From: Streptomyces europaeiscabiei
GTDB taxonomy: Bacteria > Actinomycetota > Actinomycetes > Streptomycetales > Streptomycetaceae
DNA: 64,000 nt
Direction: 5' to 3'
Assembly (NCBI RefSeq): GCF_036346855.1
Contig: NZ_CP107841.1
Span: forward strand, 1,364,001-1,428,000
In this document: positions 18,524 through 30,475 of the stretch, one piece after another
Layout of the letters: every line of letters starts with the position of its first letter
Position numbering within the stretch: position 1 is the stretch's first letter
Notes under the pieces: model-generated
Seen by the model: only the letters and a program-made list of their open reading frames with translations
Told to the model about the DNA's origin: nothing
Database searches by the model: none
Program-made: the position numbers and the translations under genes

Positions 18524-21500
18524 GCCGCGGCGACCGTGGTGGGGGCCGACTGCTCGGTGGTGCCCGCGAGTTCCCGGGCCAGGTGGCGGGCGAGGGCGCT
18601 GGGGCGGGGGTGGTCGAAGACGAGCGTGGCGGGCAGCCGCAGTCCGGTCTCGGCGTTCAGGCGGTTGCGCAGGTCGACGGAGGTGAGCGAGTCGAAGCCG
18701 AGGTCCTTGAAGGACTGTTCGCCGTCGACGGCGCCGGCCGAGCCGTGGCCGAGGGCCACGGCGGTGTGGCGGCGCACAAGGTCGAGAAGCAGCCGTTCCT
18801 GTTCGGGCCCGGACTGTCCGGCCAGGGTGCGGCCGAGCGCGGAGGAGCCGCCGTCGGCGGCGCGGGCGGCGCGGCGGACGGGTGCCGGGACGAGGCCGTG
18901 CAGCAGGGCGGGCAGGCGTCCGGTCGCGGCGGCGGAGCGCAGCGCGGCGGCATCGGTGCGCAGCGGCGCGAGGAGGGGTTCGCCGGTGGTGAGGGCCTCG
19001 TCGAGGAGGCGCAGTGCACGGTCGGGGGCGAGGGCGGGCAGCCCGGAGGCCGCGATGCGGCGCCGGTCGTCCTCGCCGAGCCCGCCGGTCATGCCGCTGT
19101 CGTGGTCCCACAGGGTCCAGGCCAGGGAGGTGGCGGGCAGGCCGGTCGCCCGGCGGTGGTGGGCGAGGGCGTCCAGGACGGTGTTGGCGGCGGCGTAGTT
19201 GGCCTGTCCGGCTCCGCCGAGGAGGCCGGAGGCGGAGGAGAACAGGACGAAGGCGGTGAGGTCGGCGTGGAGGGTCGCCGTGTGCAGGGCGAGCGCGGTG
19301 TCCGCCTTGGCCCGCAGCACGGGAGCGAGCCGGTCGAGGGTGAGTGAGTCGAGGACGCCGTCGTCGAGGACGCCCGCGGTGTGGACGACGGCGCGCAGTG
19401 GCCGGTCGGCGGGCAGCGCGGCCAGGGCGGCGGCGAGGGCGTCGGGGTCGGCGGCGTCGCACGCCTCGACGCGGACGACGGCGCCGTGGGCGGTGAGTTC
19501 GTCGGCGAGGGCGCGGGCGCCCGGGGCGTCGGGGCCGCTGCGGGAGAGCAGCAGCAGGGAGCGCACGCCGTGGGTGGTGACGAGGTGGCGGGCGACGAGG
19601 GCGCCGAGCGCGCCGGTGCCGCCGGTGACCAGGGCCGTGCCGTCGGCGTCCCAGACGGGCGCGGCGTCGGCGGCGGGCGTGCGGACCAGCGCCGGGGTCA
19701 GCAGCCTGCCCTCCCGCAGCGCGAGTTGGGGTGCGCCGGTGGCTACGGCGGCGGTGAGCGCGGCGCGGGACGCGTCGGTGTCGTCGAGGTCGGCGAGGAC
19801 GAGGCGGCCGGGGTTCTCGGTCTGCGCGGCGCGGACCAGGCCCCACACGGCGGCGGCGGCGAGGTCGGTGACGTCCTCACCGTCGTCGGCGGCGACGGCG
19901 CCGCGTGTGACGACGACGATCGGGGCGCCGTCGGTGCGTGGGTCGGCCGGCAGTGTCTGCAGGGCAGTGAGGGCGCGGGCGGCGAGGTCGGCGGGGGTCT
20001 CGTCGGGGCGGGAGGCGTACGGCAGGACGGCGGCGGCGCAGGAGTCCTCGTCGGCGCCGAGCCGCGGCCAGGACGGAAGCAGGCCCGCCGGGTCGTCCCC
20101 GGCCAGGCGCCAGCCGTCGGTGCCCGGCGTGGCCGGGAGTTCGGCGGCGGTCCAGCGCACCGCGTACAGGGCGCCGTCGGCGGGGCGTGCGGTGTCGAGG
20201 GCGCCGGCGGCGACCGGGCGGCTGACGAGGGAGTCGACGGTGGCGACGGGGCGTCCGGTGCCGTCGGCGAGGTGCAGGCGTACGGCTCCCGAGGTGCCGC
20301 GCTCCAGGCGGACCCGCAGGCCGGTGGCGCCGACGGCGTGCAGGGTGACGCCGCTGAACGCGAACGGCAGGCCCACGGCGCCCGGTTCACCGGCGTCGTC
20401 GCCACCGCCGGCGAGCTGGACGTGCAGGGCGGCGTCGAGGAGCGCGGGGTGCAGTCCGTAGCGGGCGGCGTCGCGGTGCTGGTCCTCGGGGAGGGCGACC
20501 TCGGCGTACCGGACGTCACCGGACTGCCAGGCGGCGCGCAGGCCCTGGAAGACGGGCCCGTACTGGTAGCCCTGGTCGGCGAGTGCCTGGTAGAAGCCGT
20601 CCAGGGGGACGGGCCGGGCGTCGGCGGGCGGCCATGCGGCCGGTTCGGCCTCGGTGGCGGCGGGTGCCGGGGCGAGTACGGCGGTGGCGTGCCGGGTCCA
20701 CGGGGAGTCGTCGTCGGCGTCGGGACGGGAGTGCACGGTGACGGGGCGGTGGCCCGTGGGGCCGGGGGCGCCGAGGGCGATCTGGAGCTGGACACCGGCG
20801 GTGTCCGGGAGCACCAGCGGGGCTTCCAGGGTGAGGTCGTCGAGGAGGCCGCAGCCGACCTCGTCGCCGGCGCGCAGGACGAGTTCGACGAACGCCGTAC
20901 CGGGCAGCAGGACGGTGCCGGACACGGTGTGGTCGGCGAGCCAGGGCTGGGCGCGGGTGGACAGGCGGCCGGTGAGCAGCACCCGGTCGTCGTCGGCGAC
21001 GCGGACGACGGCGCCGAGCAGCGGGTGCCCGGTTCCGGTCAGGCCTGCGCCGGTGACGTCGGCGGTGGTGAGGGCGGGGGGCAGCCAGTAGCGGTCCCGG
21101 GTGAAGGCGTAGGTGGGCAGGGCGATGCGCGGGTCGGCCGGGTCGGCGCCCAGCAGCGCGTCGAGGTCGACGCGGACGCCGTGCACATGGGCGGCGGCGA
21201 CGGCGGCGAGCAGGGTGCCGCGTTCGGGGCGCTCCTTGCGCAGCAGCGGCACGCAGACCCGGTCGGTGGTGTCGTCGGGCAGGCAGGAGCGGGTGAGCGC
21301 GGTGAGGGTGGCGTCGGGGCCGAGTTCGAGGTAGCGGGTGACGCCGTGGGCGGCGAGCCAGCCGACGCCGTCGGCGAAGCGGACCGTGTGGCGCAGGTGC
21401 CGCACCCAGTAGTCGGCGGAGGCCAGTTCCTCGGCGGTGGCGGGGCCGCCGGTGAGGTTGGAGACGACGGTGAGGCGCGGCGGATGCGCGGTGACGCTCT

Positions 21501-23853
21501 CGGCGACGGTACGGAACTCGTCCAGGGCGGCGTCCATGCGCGCCGAGTGGAAGGCGTGCGAGACGCGCAGCCTGCGGGTGGTCCGGCCGCGGGCGGCGAG
21601 TTCGGCGGCGACGGCCTCGACGGCGGCGGTGTCGCCGGAGACGACGGTGGCGCGCGGGCCGTTGACGGCGGCGACCGACACGGCGCCGGCGTGCCCGGCG
21701 AGCAGCGCGGTCACCTCGTCCTCGGCGGCCTCCACGGAGACCATGGCGCCGCCCAAGGGCAGGGCCTGCATGAGCCGGCCACGGGCGGCGACCAGACGGC
21801 ACGCGTCGGGCAGCGACCACACTCCGGCGACGTGCGCGGCGGACAGTTCGCCCAGGGAGTGCCCCAGGACGTACTTGGGGGCGATGCCCCACGACTCCAG
21901 GAGGCGGAAGAGGGCGACCTCGACCGCGAACAGCGCCGGCTGGGCGAGGCCTGTCTCCCGCAGCGCCTCGTCGTCCTGGGCGCCGTCGAGGACCGTCTCC
22001 TTGAGGGACTTGGGGGACAGTCCGAGTTCGGGGTCGAGGTGGGCGCAGATCTCGTCGAAGGCGCGGGCGTACGCGGGGAACGCGGCGTACAGGTCGCGGC
22101 CCATGCCGGGACGCTGGGCGCCCTGCCCGGAGAAGAGGAAGGCGGTCGCGCCGCGCAGGGTGCGGCCGGTGACGACGGCGGGGTGTTCCTCTCCCGCGGC
22201 GAGGGCCCGCAGGGCGTCGCGGGCGGTGGCCGTGTCCTCGGCGAGGACGACGGCGCGGTGCTCGAACGACTGCCGGGTGGCGGCGAGAGCACGGGCGGTG
22301 ACGTGCGGGTCGTCGCCGGGGTGGGTGTCGGTGTGGTCGAGCAGGCGGGCCGCCTGGCCGCGCAGGGCCTCGGCGCCGCGCGCGGACAGCAGCCAGGGGG
22401 CGAGGGGCAGCCGTACGGCGGCCGCGGGGGCCGCCTCGGTCTCCTGGGCCTCCTCTTCCGGCTCCTCGGGGGCGGCCTCCAGGACGGTGTGCGCGTTGGT
22501 GCCGCTGATGCCGAAGGAGGACACGGCCGCGCGGCGCGGGCGTCCGGGGGTGAGGGGCCAGTCGACGGGCTCGGTGAGCAGCCGGACGTGACCGGCGTCC
22601 CAGTCGACGTGCGTGGACGGCGTGTCCACGTGCAGGGTGAGGGGCAGTCGGCCGTGCTGGAGCGCCATCACCGTCTTGATGACGCCCGCGACGCCGGCGG
22701 CGGCCTGGGTATGGCCGAGGTTTGACTTCAGGGAGCCGAGGAAGAGGGGCCGTTCGGCGTTCTTGGCGCGGCCGTAGGTGGCGAGCAGCGCCTGGGCCTC
22801 GATGGGGTCGCCGAGGGTGGTGCCGGTGCCGTGCGCCTCGACGGCGTCGACGTCTGCGGCGGTGATACCGGCGTTCGCGAGGGCCTGTTCGATGACGCGC
22901 TGCTGGGCGGGTCCGTTGGGTGCGGTCAGCCCGTTGGAGGCGCCGTCGGAGTTGACGGCGGAGCCGCGGACCACGGCGAGGACCGGGTGCCCGTTGCGGC
23001 GGGCGTCGGAGAGGCGTTCGACCAGGAGCAGGCCGACACCCTCGGACCAGCCGGTGCCGTCGGCGGCGTCCGCGAAGGCCTTGCAGCGGCCGTCGGGGGC
23101 GAGCCCGCGCTGTCGGCTGAACTCGAACAGCAGGCCGGGGGTGGCCATGACGGCGACGCCGCCCGCCATCGCGAGGTCGCACTCCCCGGCGCGCAGCGCC
23201 TGTACCGCCCAGTGCAGGGCGACCAGGGAGGACGAACAGGCGGTGTCGACGGTGACGGTGGGGCCTTCGAGGCCGAGGACGTAGGAGATGCGGCCGGAGG
23301 CGACGGAGGTGGCGTTCCCGGCGAGCATCAGGCCGTGCAGGTCCTCGGGGACCTCGACCGGGCCCTGCCCGTAGCCGGCGGTGGCGGCGCCGACGAACAC
23401 TCCGGTGGCGCTGCCGCGCAGGGTCTGCGGGCGGATCCCGGCGCGTTCCAGGAGTTCCCAGGACGCCTCCAGCAGGATCCGCTGCTGCGGGTCGGTGGCC
23501 AGTGCCTCACGGGGGCTCATGCCGAAGAAGGCGGCGTCGAAGGAGGCGGCGTCGTGCAGGAAGCCGCCCTCGCGGGTGGAGAAGGTACCGGGCCGGTCGG
23601 GGTCGGGATCGTAGCGGTCCTCGATGTCCCAGCCGCGGTCGTCGGGCAGTGCGCCGATGGCGTCGCCGCCCTCGTCGACGAGCCGCCACAGATCCTCGGG
23701 GGTGCGGATGCCGCCGGGGAACCGGCAGCTCATCGCGACGATGGCGATCGGCTCACGGCCCCGGTCCTCGACCTCGCGCAGCTTGCGGCGGGTCTGCCGG
23801 AGTTCGCCCGTGACCCGCTTGAGGTATTCCACGTACTTGTCGTCGTCAGCCAC
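13726..23853 (-). CDS. Type I modular polyketide synthase B: two modules
   Basis: A 3,375-aa multienzyme. Order: docking coiled coil (about 1-32), KS-AT-DH-KR-ACP (module B1, about 34-1755), KS-AT-KR-ACP (module B2, about 1778-3290) and an acidic C-terminal docking segment ([15 protein letters not shown]) that should meet the N-terminal helix of PKS A. Two GTG codons can start it. I prefer 23853 ([14 protein letters not shown]), because AAGGA at 23864-23868 is spaced 10 nt from it but only 1 nt from the GTG at 23862. It lies 63 bp after PKS C and 35 bp before PKS A on the same strand, which supports one transcript. All active-site residues of both modules are recognisable. Confidence 0.94.
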   Translation of the reverse strand: MADDDKYVEYLKRVTGELRQTRRKLREVEDRGREPIAIVAMSCRFPGGIRTPEDLWRLVDEGGDAIGALPDDRGWDIEDRYDPDPDRPGTFSTREGGFLHDAASFDAAFFGMSPREALATDPQQRILLEASWELLERAGIRPQTLRGSATGVFVGAATAGYGQGPVEVPEDLHGLMLAGNATSVASGRISYVLGLEGPTVTVDTACSSSLVALHWAVQALRAGECDLAMAGGVAVMATPGLLFEFSRQRGLAPDGRCKAFADAADGTGWSEGVGLLLVERLSDARRNGHPVLAVVRGSAVNSDGASNGLTAPNGPAQQRVIEQALANAGITAADVDAVEAHGTGTTLGDPIEAQALLATYGRAKNAERPLFLGSLKSNLGHTQAAAGVAGVIKTVMALQHGRLPLTLHVDTPSTHVDWDAGHVRLLTEPVDWPLTPGRPRRAAVSSFGISGTNAHTVLEAAPEEPEEEAQETEAAPAAAVRLPLAPWLLSARGAEALRGQAARLLDHTDTHPGDDPHVTARALAATRQSFEHRAVVLAEDTATARDALRALAAGEEHPAVVTGRTLRGATAFLFSGQGAQRPGMGRDLYAAFPAYARAFDEICAHLDPELGLSPKSLKETVLDGAQDDEALRETGLAQPALFAVEVALFRLLESWGIAPKYVLGHSLGELSAAHVAGVWSLPDACRLVAARGRLMQALPLGGAMVSVEAAEDEVTALLAGHAGAVSVAAVNGPRATVVSGDTAAVEAVAAELAARGRTTRRLRVSHAFHSARMDAALDEFRTVAESVTAHPPRLTVVSNLTGGPATAEELASADYWVRHLRHTVRFADGVGWLAAHGVTRYLELGPDATLTALTRSCLPDDTTDRVCVPLLRKERPERGTLLAAVAAAHVHGVRVDLDALLGADPADPRIALPTYAFTRDRYWLPPALTTADVTGAGLTGTGHPLLGAVVRVADDDRVLLTGRLSTRAQPWLADHTVSGTVLLPGTAFVELVLRAGDEVGCGLLDDLTLEAPLVLPDTAGVQLQIALGAPGPTGHRPVTVHSRPDADDDSPWTRHATAVLAPAPAATEAEPAAWPPADARPVPLDGFYQALADQGYQYGPVFQGLRAAWQSGDVRYAEVALPEDQHRDAARYGLHPALLDAALHVQLAGGGDDAGEPGAVGLPFAFSGVTLHAVGATGLRVRLERGTSGAVRLHLADGTGRPVATVDSLVSRPVAAGALDTARPADGALYAVRWTAAELPATPGTDGWRLAGDDPAGLLPSWPRLGADEDSCAAAVLPYASRPDETPADLAARALTALQTLPADPRTDGAPIVVVTRGAVAADDGEDVTDLAAAAVWGLVRAAQTENPGRLVLADLDDTDASRAALTAAVATGAPQLALREGRLLTPALVRTPAADAAPVWDADGTALVTGGTGALGALVARHLVTTHGVRSLLLLSRSGPDAPGARALADELTAHGAVVRVEACDAADPDALAAALAALPADRPLRAVVHTAGVLDDGVLDSLTLDRLAPVLRAKADTALALHTATLHADLTAFVLFSSASGLLGGAGQANYAAANTVLDALAHHRRATGLPATSLAWTLWDHDSGMTGGLGEDDRRRIAASGLPALAPDRALRLLDEALTTGEPLLAPLRTDAAALRSAAATGRLPALLHGLVPAPVRRAARAADGGSSALGRTLAGQSGPEQERLLLDLVRRHTAVALGHGSAGAVDGEQSFKDLGFDSLTSVDLRNRLNAETGLRLPATLVFDHPRPSALARHLARELAGTTEQSAPTTVAAAEDDPVVIVGMACQYPGGVNSPEDLWRFVSEGGDAIGAFPTDRGWDLDRLPGLQAGFLHGATHFDAALFGIAPREALAMDPQQRLLLESSWEVLEHAGIDPLSLRGSRTGVYVGAMGSGYASGLADIPEGMEGYIGLGVSGSVISGRVAYTFGLEGPTMTVDTACSSALVALHLAAHALRQGECTMALAGGVTVMATPGTYTEFTAQNGLAADGRCKAFAASADGTSFSEGVGMLLLERLSDARRHGHRVLAVVRGSATNQDGASNGLTAPNGPSQERVIRQALASAGLSPADVDAVEAHGTGTTLGDPIEAQALLATYGRERPEGQPLLLGSAKSNFGHTQAAAGAAGVIKMVMAMRHGELPPTLHVDEPSPHIDWSSGTIDLLTEARPWPAREGRPHRAGVSSFGISGSNAHVVLEAPPAPEPAPDRPAPAALPRVHPVSGHTPEALRAQAARLRTHLLNHDDDPRDLAHTLTAARHPHPHRAAVVATDREELLTGLAAVASGEGAAHVVTGTAAGGRLAVLFSGQGAQHPGMGRDLYAAHPVFAETFDTVCAELDRHLDGPPLRDVVFAAEDSDGAALLDRTAHTQAALFAFGTAAHALATSWGIRADVFAGHSIGELTAAHAAGVFDLADACALVAGRGRLMQNLPEGGAMAALEATEAEVLPLLEGRADRVAIAAVNGPVSVVVSGEEKDVEDIAAEFTARGRRTRRLRVSHAFHSPLMEAMLDDFRAVAARVRYTAPAVPVVSNLTGAPATGDDLITPDYWVRHVRQAVRFADAVRTLETDGITHCLELGPDATLTTLVQDGLTDPAAMTAVPLLRRGVPENRAALLAAATLHAHGHGKAPAAQDDAEARPVALPTYAFQRERFWLEPSAPPAARTHDSAFWELVEAADPTALAARLHVDTDAPLSAVLPALAAWRDEDRKDAEIGRWEHRAVWRPAADGSAATLTGTWVLTVPDRVHGGPWATSVADALTAHGAHVHVLPVECATADRALLASALTALRQDDGPAWTGVLSLLAADTAPLPGHRAVPAGLAATTALVQALADGAAGTDPVRLWALTAGAVGVLGSEAPAEPEQAAVWGLGRTAALEHPQLWGGLVDLPAGTATAVPADVARRLAAALADGTEDQIAVRPSATFLRRLEHAPAGAPAPTTPDWTGTVLLTGATGALGLRTAAWLAARGTARIVAVSRSGTGSEGAARLQDTLVGTGTELVLAACDTADRDALAALLAEHPVDAVVHTAGVLDDRLIDGMDSAALDRVLRPKLAAARNLDELTRDRDLTAFVLYSSVSGTLGTIGQANYAAANAYLDALAEQRRAAGLPATSLAWGPWAGGGMATADADSEARMRRSGINPLEPERAADALGRAAARADAVLAVADIDWARFAPGFTTSRPSPLLAELPEVRDLLAQRPDTTAAAPHALRERLAGQSAAERERTLTALVRTEAAVVLGHAGTDRVGAATAFNALGFDSLMAVELRNRIGAATGLALPATLLFDQPNASALAAYLRGRLTDDTNAAGAVLAGLDSLATLLDALPEDDTRRDRIGSRLQSLLGNFTGTTSAAAVTTAGTGDDIGDRIRSAGADEIFSFIENDLGIS
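18580..23754 (-). other. PKS module B1: KS-AT(malonyl)-DH-KR-ACP
   Basis: Landmarks are KS Cys206; AT Ser666 (GHSLGE) with HAFH at 766-769 (malonyl-CoA); DH His975 ([10 protein letters not shown]) and Asp1140 (HPALLDAAL); KR from about 1405 with LDD (B-type) and Tyr1553; ACP Ser1722 (GFDSL). Predicted output: a carbon-carbon double bond. Confidence 0.88.
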
Positions 23854-23863
23854 GTGTGTCACT

Positions 23864-23868
23864 TCCTT
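23864..23868 (-). promoter_or_regulatory. Ribosome-binding site deciding the PKS B start
   Basis: AAGGA on the minus strand sits 10 nt before GTG 23853. It almost touches the alternative GTG at 23862, which makes that codon an unlikely start. Confidence 0.6.
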
Positions 23869-23916
23869 GAACCGGGCGGGCCGGGGCGTCGGGGGCGTGC
23901 GGGACCGGCGGGGTGC

Positions 23917-26900
23917 TCACGCGTCCCCCAGCTCTCGGTCGATCAGGTCGAAGAGGTCGCCCGCGGTCTCGGCCAGGGCCAGTTCCTCGTCGTCCTGTCC
24001 AGCGGGGGTGTCGGCTTGTCCGGCGGGGGTACCGGCCGGGGTGACGGGCTCGCCCTGCCAGCGGGAGAGCAGCTCACGCAGCCGGGCGGAGACCTTCTCC
24101 CGGTCCTCGCCGGCCACGTCCGAGTCGAGCAGCGCGCTCTCCAGGCGGTCCATCTCGCCGAGCAGGGCCTGCGTGGTGCCGGGAGGTTCCGGCAGGGACA
24201 GCTCGCCGAGCAGGTAACGGACCTGGGCGAGGGCGGTCGGGTAGTCGAAGACCAGGGTGGCGGGCAGTCGCAGGCCGGTGGCCGCGCCGAGCCGGTTGCG
24301 CAGCTCGACCGCGGTCAGGGAGTCGAAGCCCAGTTCCTTGAAGGTCTGCTCGGGGTCGATGTCGGCGGCCGAGCCGTGTCCGAGGACGGCCGCGGCCTGT
24401 TCGGCGACCACGTCCAGGAGCAGGTGCTCGCGGTCGGCGGCGGGCAACGGTGCCAGCCGTTCGGCGAGCGGCTGCGGGGCCTGCGCTGCGGGCGCCGCTC
24501 CCACGGCGGCCTGGGCCCGGCGTCGGGCGGGGGTGCGTACCAGGCCGCGCAGCAGCACCGGCAGGACGTCGTGGTGTTCGCGCAGGGCGGCCGGGTCGAT
24601 GTCCATCGGCAGCAGCGCGGCCCGGTCGGAGTTTGCGGCGGCGTCAAGGAGACGCATGCCCTCACCGGCGTCGAGCGGCACCATGCCGGTACGGGCGTGG
24701 CGTTCGCGGTCGGCGTCGCTGAGCTCCCCGGTCATGCCGGCGTCCGGCAGCCAGGTGCCCCAGGCGAGGGACACCGCGGGCAGACCCTGGGCGCGCCGGT
24801 GGTGGGCGAAGGCGTCCAGGAACGCGTTGGCGGCCGAGTAGTTGGCCTGTCCGGCGCCGCCGAAGGTTCCGGCGACCGAGGAGAAGACCACGAACCGGGC
24901 GAGGTCGAGGTCGCGGGTGAGGTCGTGCAGGGCGGCCACCGCGTCGGCCTTCGGGCGCAGCGCCTCATCGAGCCGCTGGGGTGACATCGAGGACAGCACG
25001 CCGTCCGCGAGGACGCCGGCGGAGTGCACCACGGCGGTCAGCGGCCGGTCGGCGGGAATGCCCGCGAGGAGCGAGGCGAGCGCGGTGCGGTCGGCGATGT
25101 CGCAGGCGATGACGGTGACCTCGGCGCCCAGGGCGGCGAGTTCGGCCCGCAGTGCGGCCGCCTGCGGCGAGTCGGGGCCGCGCCGCCCGGCGATCAGCAG
25201 ATGCCGTACGCCGTGCTCGGCGACGAGATGGCGGGCGGTGATCCGGCCGAGCCCGCCGAGCCCGCCGGTGAGCAGCACGGTGCCCGCGGGGTCCGGCGCG
25301 GCCGGCAGGGTCAGGACGACCTTGCCGATGTGCCGGGCCTGGCTGAGGAAGCGGAACGCCTCCGGTGCGCGGCGGACGTCCCACACGGCCATCGGCAGCG
25401 GCTTGAGGGCGCCGCGGTCGAAGAGGTCCACGAGGACGGCGAGCATCTCGCCGATCCGGTCGGGTCCGGCCTCGACCAGGTCGAAGGCGCGGTAGTCGAC
25501 GCCCGGGTGGTCGGCGGCGACCCGGGCGGGGTCGCGGACGTCGGTCTTGCCCATCTCCAGGAACCGGCCGCCGCGCGGCAGCAGCCGCAGCGAGGCGTCC
25601 ACGAACTCCCGGGCCAGCGAGTCGAGGACGACGTCGAAGCCGCGGCCCTCGGTCGCGTCGAGCAGCCGTTGCTCGAACCCGAGGTCGCGGGACGAGGCGA
25701 GGCGGGCGTCGTCGAGTCCCGCGGCCCGCAGCGCGTCCCACTTGGCGGGCGACGCGGTCCCGTGGACCACGGCGCCGAGGTGGCGGGCGAGCTGCACGGC
25801 GGCCGATCCGACGCCTCCGGCCGCGGCGTGCACGAGGACGTTCTCGCCGGGCTTCAGCCCGCCGAGGTCGACCAGCGCGTAGTACGCGGTGAGGTACACG
25901 ATCGGGACGGTGGCGGCCTCCGCGAAGCTCCAGCCCTTCGGGATCCGCGCGACCATGCGGGCGTCGGCGACGGCGACGGGCCCGAAGGCTCCGGCGAACA
26001 TGCCCATCACCCGGTCGCCGGGGGCGAGACCGGTGACGTCGGCGCCTACCTCGGTGACGACGCCCGCGCCCTCCAGACCGATCCCGGTGGCGTCACCGGG
26101 GTACATGCCGAGCGTGGTGAGGACGTCGCGGAAGTTGACGCCGGCCGCGCGCAGCGAGAGGCGCACCTCGTTCGGGGCGAGCGGGGCGGTGACCTCCGGG
26201 CAGGGCGCGAGCCGCAGCCCCTCCAGCGTGCCCTGCCGCTCCACCGCGAGCCGCCAGGTGTCCGCGCCGGCCGGCGGGACGAGGGTCCGGCCGGCGTCGA
26301 GCGGCACGATGTGCGGCACGGTCACCGTGCCGTCCTGTACGGCGAGTTCGAACGCGGTGTCGTCGAGTGCGGCGGGCAGCGCCGCCGTGGAGGCGTCGGT
26401 GCCGTCGGTGTCGGCGAGGACGAACCGGCCGGGGTTCTCGGTGCGGGCGGCCCGCACCAGACCCCAGACCGCCGCCTGCGCCGGGTCCGCGGGCCGGGGA
26501 CCGGCCGGGACGGCGCCGCGTGTCACGACGGCGAGCCGGGCGTGCGCGAACGCCGGGTCGTCCACCCACCGCTGGAGGAGGGCCAGCACCTCGCCGGCGG
26601 TGGTTCGGGCAGCGTCGGCGAGGGTGCCGCCCACGGTCCCCTCGCCCGTCGCGGCCACGAGCGGCACGGCGTACAGGAGGGTGTCGGGCACCTCGTCGGC
26701 GTCCGCAAGGGCGTCCAGGCCGGGTACGGACCGCGCGGTGTGCCCGGCGGCGCGCAGGGCGGCGGCCAGTTCGTCGGCCTCGTCCGCGCCGACGACCGTC
26801 ACCGTCGACGGGGCGGGCGTTTCGGAGTCGCCGGGGGTGACGGGACGCCAGTCCAGTTCGTACAGGCCCCGGTTGCCGGGCGCGCCGACGGTGGAGCCGG

Positions 26901-29900
26901 CGAGGTCGCCGCTGAGTTCGCGCAGGGTGAGCGAGCCGACGGAGGCGACCGGACGGCCCGCCGGGTCGGCGAGGGCGAGGCCGACGGCCTCCGGGCCCTC
27001 CTGGACCATCCGCAGCCGCAGCGCGGACGCGCCGACGGCGTCGAGGCGCACGTCGCTCCAGGAGAAAGGCAGCCGTCCGGCGTCCTTCATCGGCACGAAC
27101 ATCACCGCGTGCAGCGCGGCGTCGAGCAGTGCCGGGTGCAGGTCGAAGGCGTCGGCCGCGGGGGCGGCGTCGGCGGGCAGCTCGACCTCGGCGAAGACCT
27201 CCTCGCCGCGTGTCCAGACCCGGGTCAGGCCCTGGAACAGCGGGCCGTAGAGGTGGCCGCGGTCGGCGAACGCCTCGTAGAAGCCATCGAGCGGCACTTC
27301 CTCACCGCCCTCGGGCGGCCAGGCGGTGAAGTCATAGGGGGTGGCGGCCGTTTCGGTGGCCGCCGTTTCGGTGGCGACCGTGAGCAGGCCGCCGGCGTGC
27401 AGGGTCCATGGTGTGCCGGGTTCGGCGTCGTCGGGGCGGCCGTGCACGGTCAGCGGGCGGGCCCCGGTGGCGTCGGGTTCCTCGACGCGGACCTGGACCT
27501 GCACCCCGCCGTGCGCGGGCAGGGTGAGCGGGGCCAGGATCGTCAGCTCGGCGACCTGCTCGCAGCCGGTGCGGGCGCCCGCGTGCAGGGCCAGGTCGAG
27601 GAAGCCGGTCGCCGGGAACAGGGCGGTGCTGGTGAGGGCGTGGTCCTTCAGCCAGGAGTGGGAGCCCAGCGAGAAACGGCCGGTGAACACGTGGGTGGCG
27701 CCGTCGGCCAGCTCCACGGCCGCGCCGAGCAGTGGGTGACCGCTGGTGCCGAGGCCCGCGGCGGTGACGTCACCGAGCAGCACGGGCGGCTTCGGCCAGT
27801 ACCGGCGGCGCTGGAAGGGGTAGGTGGGCAACTCGGCGGTGCGGGCGCCGGTGCCGTCGAAGAGGCGGGGCCACTCCACAGGCACGCCGTGGGCGAAGGC
27901 GCGGGCGACGGCGTCCAGGAGCGTCTCGCGCTCGTCGCGGTCCTTGCGCAGCGACGGCACGAACAGGGTGTGCTCGTCGTCCGTCGGGCAGCTCTGCGCC
28001 ATGGCGGTCAGGGTGCCGTCGGGGCCGACCTCCACGAACCGGCCGACGCCGTGCGCGGCGAGCCAGCCGACGCCGTCCGCGAAGCGGACCGCCTCCCGCA
28101 CGTGCCGCACCCAGTACTCCGGGTCCTCCAGCTCGCCGGGGGCGGCGCCGCGCCCGGTGACGTTGGAGACGACGGCCATGCGCGGCGGGGCGTAGGAGAT
28201 GCTCGCGGCGACCTCGCGGAAGGCGTCGAGCATGGGCTCCATGAGCGGTGAGTGGAAGGCGTGGCTGACCCGCAGCCTGGTGGTGCGGCGCCCGTCGGCG
28301 GCGAGCCGCGCGGCGATGCCGGCGACCACGTCCTCGGTGCCGGAGACCACCACGGAGCGCGGCCCGTTGACGGCGGCGATGCCCGCGTCCGGGTGGCCCT
28401 CCAGCAGCGGCCGTACGTCGTCCTCGGCCGCCTCCACGGCGAACATGGCGCCGCCGGCTGGCAGTTCCTGCATCAGGCGGCCGCGGGCGGCGACGAGGGC
28501 GCAGGCGTCCTGGAGCGACATCACGCCGGCGATGTGGGCGGCGGCGATCTCGCCGACGGAGTGCCCGGCGACGAAGTCGGGCCGTACGCCCCAGGATTCC
28601 AGCAGGCGGTAGAGGGCGACCTCGAAGGCGAAGAGGGCGGGCTGGGCGTGCTCGGTGCGGTTCAGCAGCTCGGCGTCGTCGCCGAACACGAGTCCGCGCA
28701 GGTCGTCGCCGAGATGGGCGCAGACCGCGTCGAAGGCGTCCGCGTAGACGGGGAAGGCCTCGTACAGGCCGCGGCCCATCCCCGGGCGCTGGGCGCCCTG
28801 ACCGGAGAAGAGGAAGGCGGTCTTGCCTTCGCCGCGTTGGACGCCGGTGACCGTGTGCGGGCCGATCTCGCCGGTGGCGAGCAACCGCAGCCCGTCGGTC
28901 AGCGCGGCGCGGTCGGCGCCGAGGACGACGGCGCGGTGCTCGAACGCGGCGCGGGTCGCGGTGAGGGAGAGGCCGAGGTCCGCGGGGGTGAGGTCGGTGA
29001 ACTCACCTATGTGGTCGAGGAGTTGTGCGGCCTGGGCGCGCAGCGCGTCCCGGCTGCGGGCACTGACCACCCACGGCACCGGACCACCACCACCCGGCAC
29101 CCCGCCCGACTCCTCCGCCACCGACTCCTCGGTCACCGACTCCTCCGCCACCGACTCCTCGGTCACGATCTCCTCGGTCACCGGAACGGCCTCCAGCACC
29201 ACATGCGCGTTCGTCCCACTGATACCGAACGACGACACACCCGCACGACGCGGACGCTCCACCACCTCCGGCCACTCACGCGCCTGAGTCAGCAGTTCCA
29301 CCCCGCCCGACGACCAGTCGACGTGCGACGAGGGCGCATCCACATGCAACGTCGCCGGCAACATGCCATTCCGCATCGCCAGCACCATCTTCATCACACC
29401 CGCGACACCCGCACCCGCCTGCGTGTGACCCACATTCGACTTCACCGACCCCAGCCACAACGGCTGTCCCCCGGCCCGCTCCCGGCCATACGTGGCCAGC
29501 AACGCCTGCGCCTCGATCGGATCACCCAACCGCGTCCCCGTACCGTGCGCCTCCACCACATCCACCTCGGACGCAGCAACCCCCGCATCCACCAGAGCCG
29601 CACGAATCACCCGCTGCTGAGCCGGACCGTTCGGCGCACTCAAACCATTCGACGCACCATCCTGATTCACCGCCGAACCACGCACCACCGCCAACACCGG
29701 ATGGCCGTTCCGCCGCGCATCCGACAACCGCTCCACCAGCAACAGACCACCACCCTCCGAGAACCCCGTCCCGTCCGCCGCATCAGCGAACGCCTTGCAC
29801 CGACCATCCGCCGCCAACCCCCGCTGACGACTGAAGTCCACGAACAGACCGGGTGAGGCCATGACGGTGATGCCGCCGGCGAGGGCGAGGTCGCACTCGC

Positions 29901-30475
29901 CGCTGCGCAGCGACTGCGCGGCCAGGTGGAGGGCCACCAGGGAGGCGGAGCAGGCCGTGTCGACGGTGACCGCCGGGCCCTCCAGACCGAAGGTGTACGA
30001 CAACCGGCCGGAGACGACGCTGGCGGCGTTGCCGGTCAGCATGTAGCCCTCGAAGTCCTCGCCGGAGGCGGCGAGCATGCCGGTGTAGTCCTGCCCGTTG
30101 GTGCCGGCGAAGACGCCGGTGCGGCTGCCGCGCAGCGCACGCGGGTCGATGCCCGCCCGCTCGAACGTCTCCCAGGCCATCTCCAGCAGCAGACGCTGCT
30201 GCGGATCCATGGCGACGGCCTCACGTGGCGAGATGTTGAAGAACGCCGGGTCGAACCCGCCCGCGTCGCTGAGGAATCCACCGGTCCGGGTGTAGACGGT
30301 GCCGACCTTGCCGGGGTCGGGGTCGTAGAGGGTGTCGAGGTCCCAGCCGCGGTCCTCGGGGAAGGGCACCAGGCCCTCCTCGCCTTCCAGGAGCATCCGC
30401 CACAGTTGTTCGGGGGTGCGGATGTCGCCGGGGAAGCGGCAGCCCATGGCGACGATGGCGATGTCGTCGTCGAGG
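23917..30475 (-). other. PKS module C5: fully reducing KS-AT(malonyl)-DH-ER-KR-ACP
   Basis: KS Cys6046 is in DTACSAS (first Ser after Cys-Ser replaced by Ala). AT Ser6510 with HAFH at 6609-6612 indicates malonyl-CoA. DH His6816 is in HALTSTALFP, where Ser replaces the motif glycine, and Asp6989 is present. The enoylreductase spans about 7287-7597, with NFRDVL and the nucleotide-binding HAAAGGVG at 7420. KR starts at about 7602 (LAD in place of LDD), Tyr7750. ACP Ser7923. This is the only enoylreductase in the window. Predicted output: a fully saturated beta-carbon if the DH tolerates its change. Confidence 0.87.

Noticed and set aside
9668..19347. Long plus-strand open frames (1,643 and 1,877 aa) opposite PKS A and B
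   Set aside because: Same antisense shadow effect; no recognisable protein features and no ribosome-binding sites.
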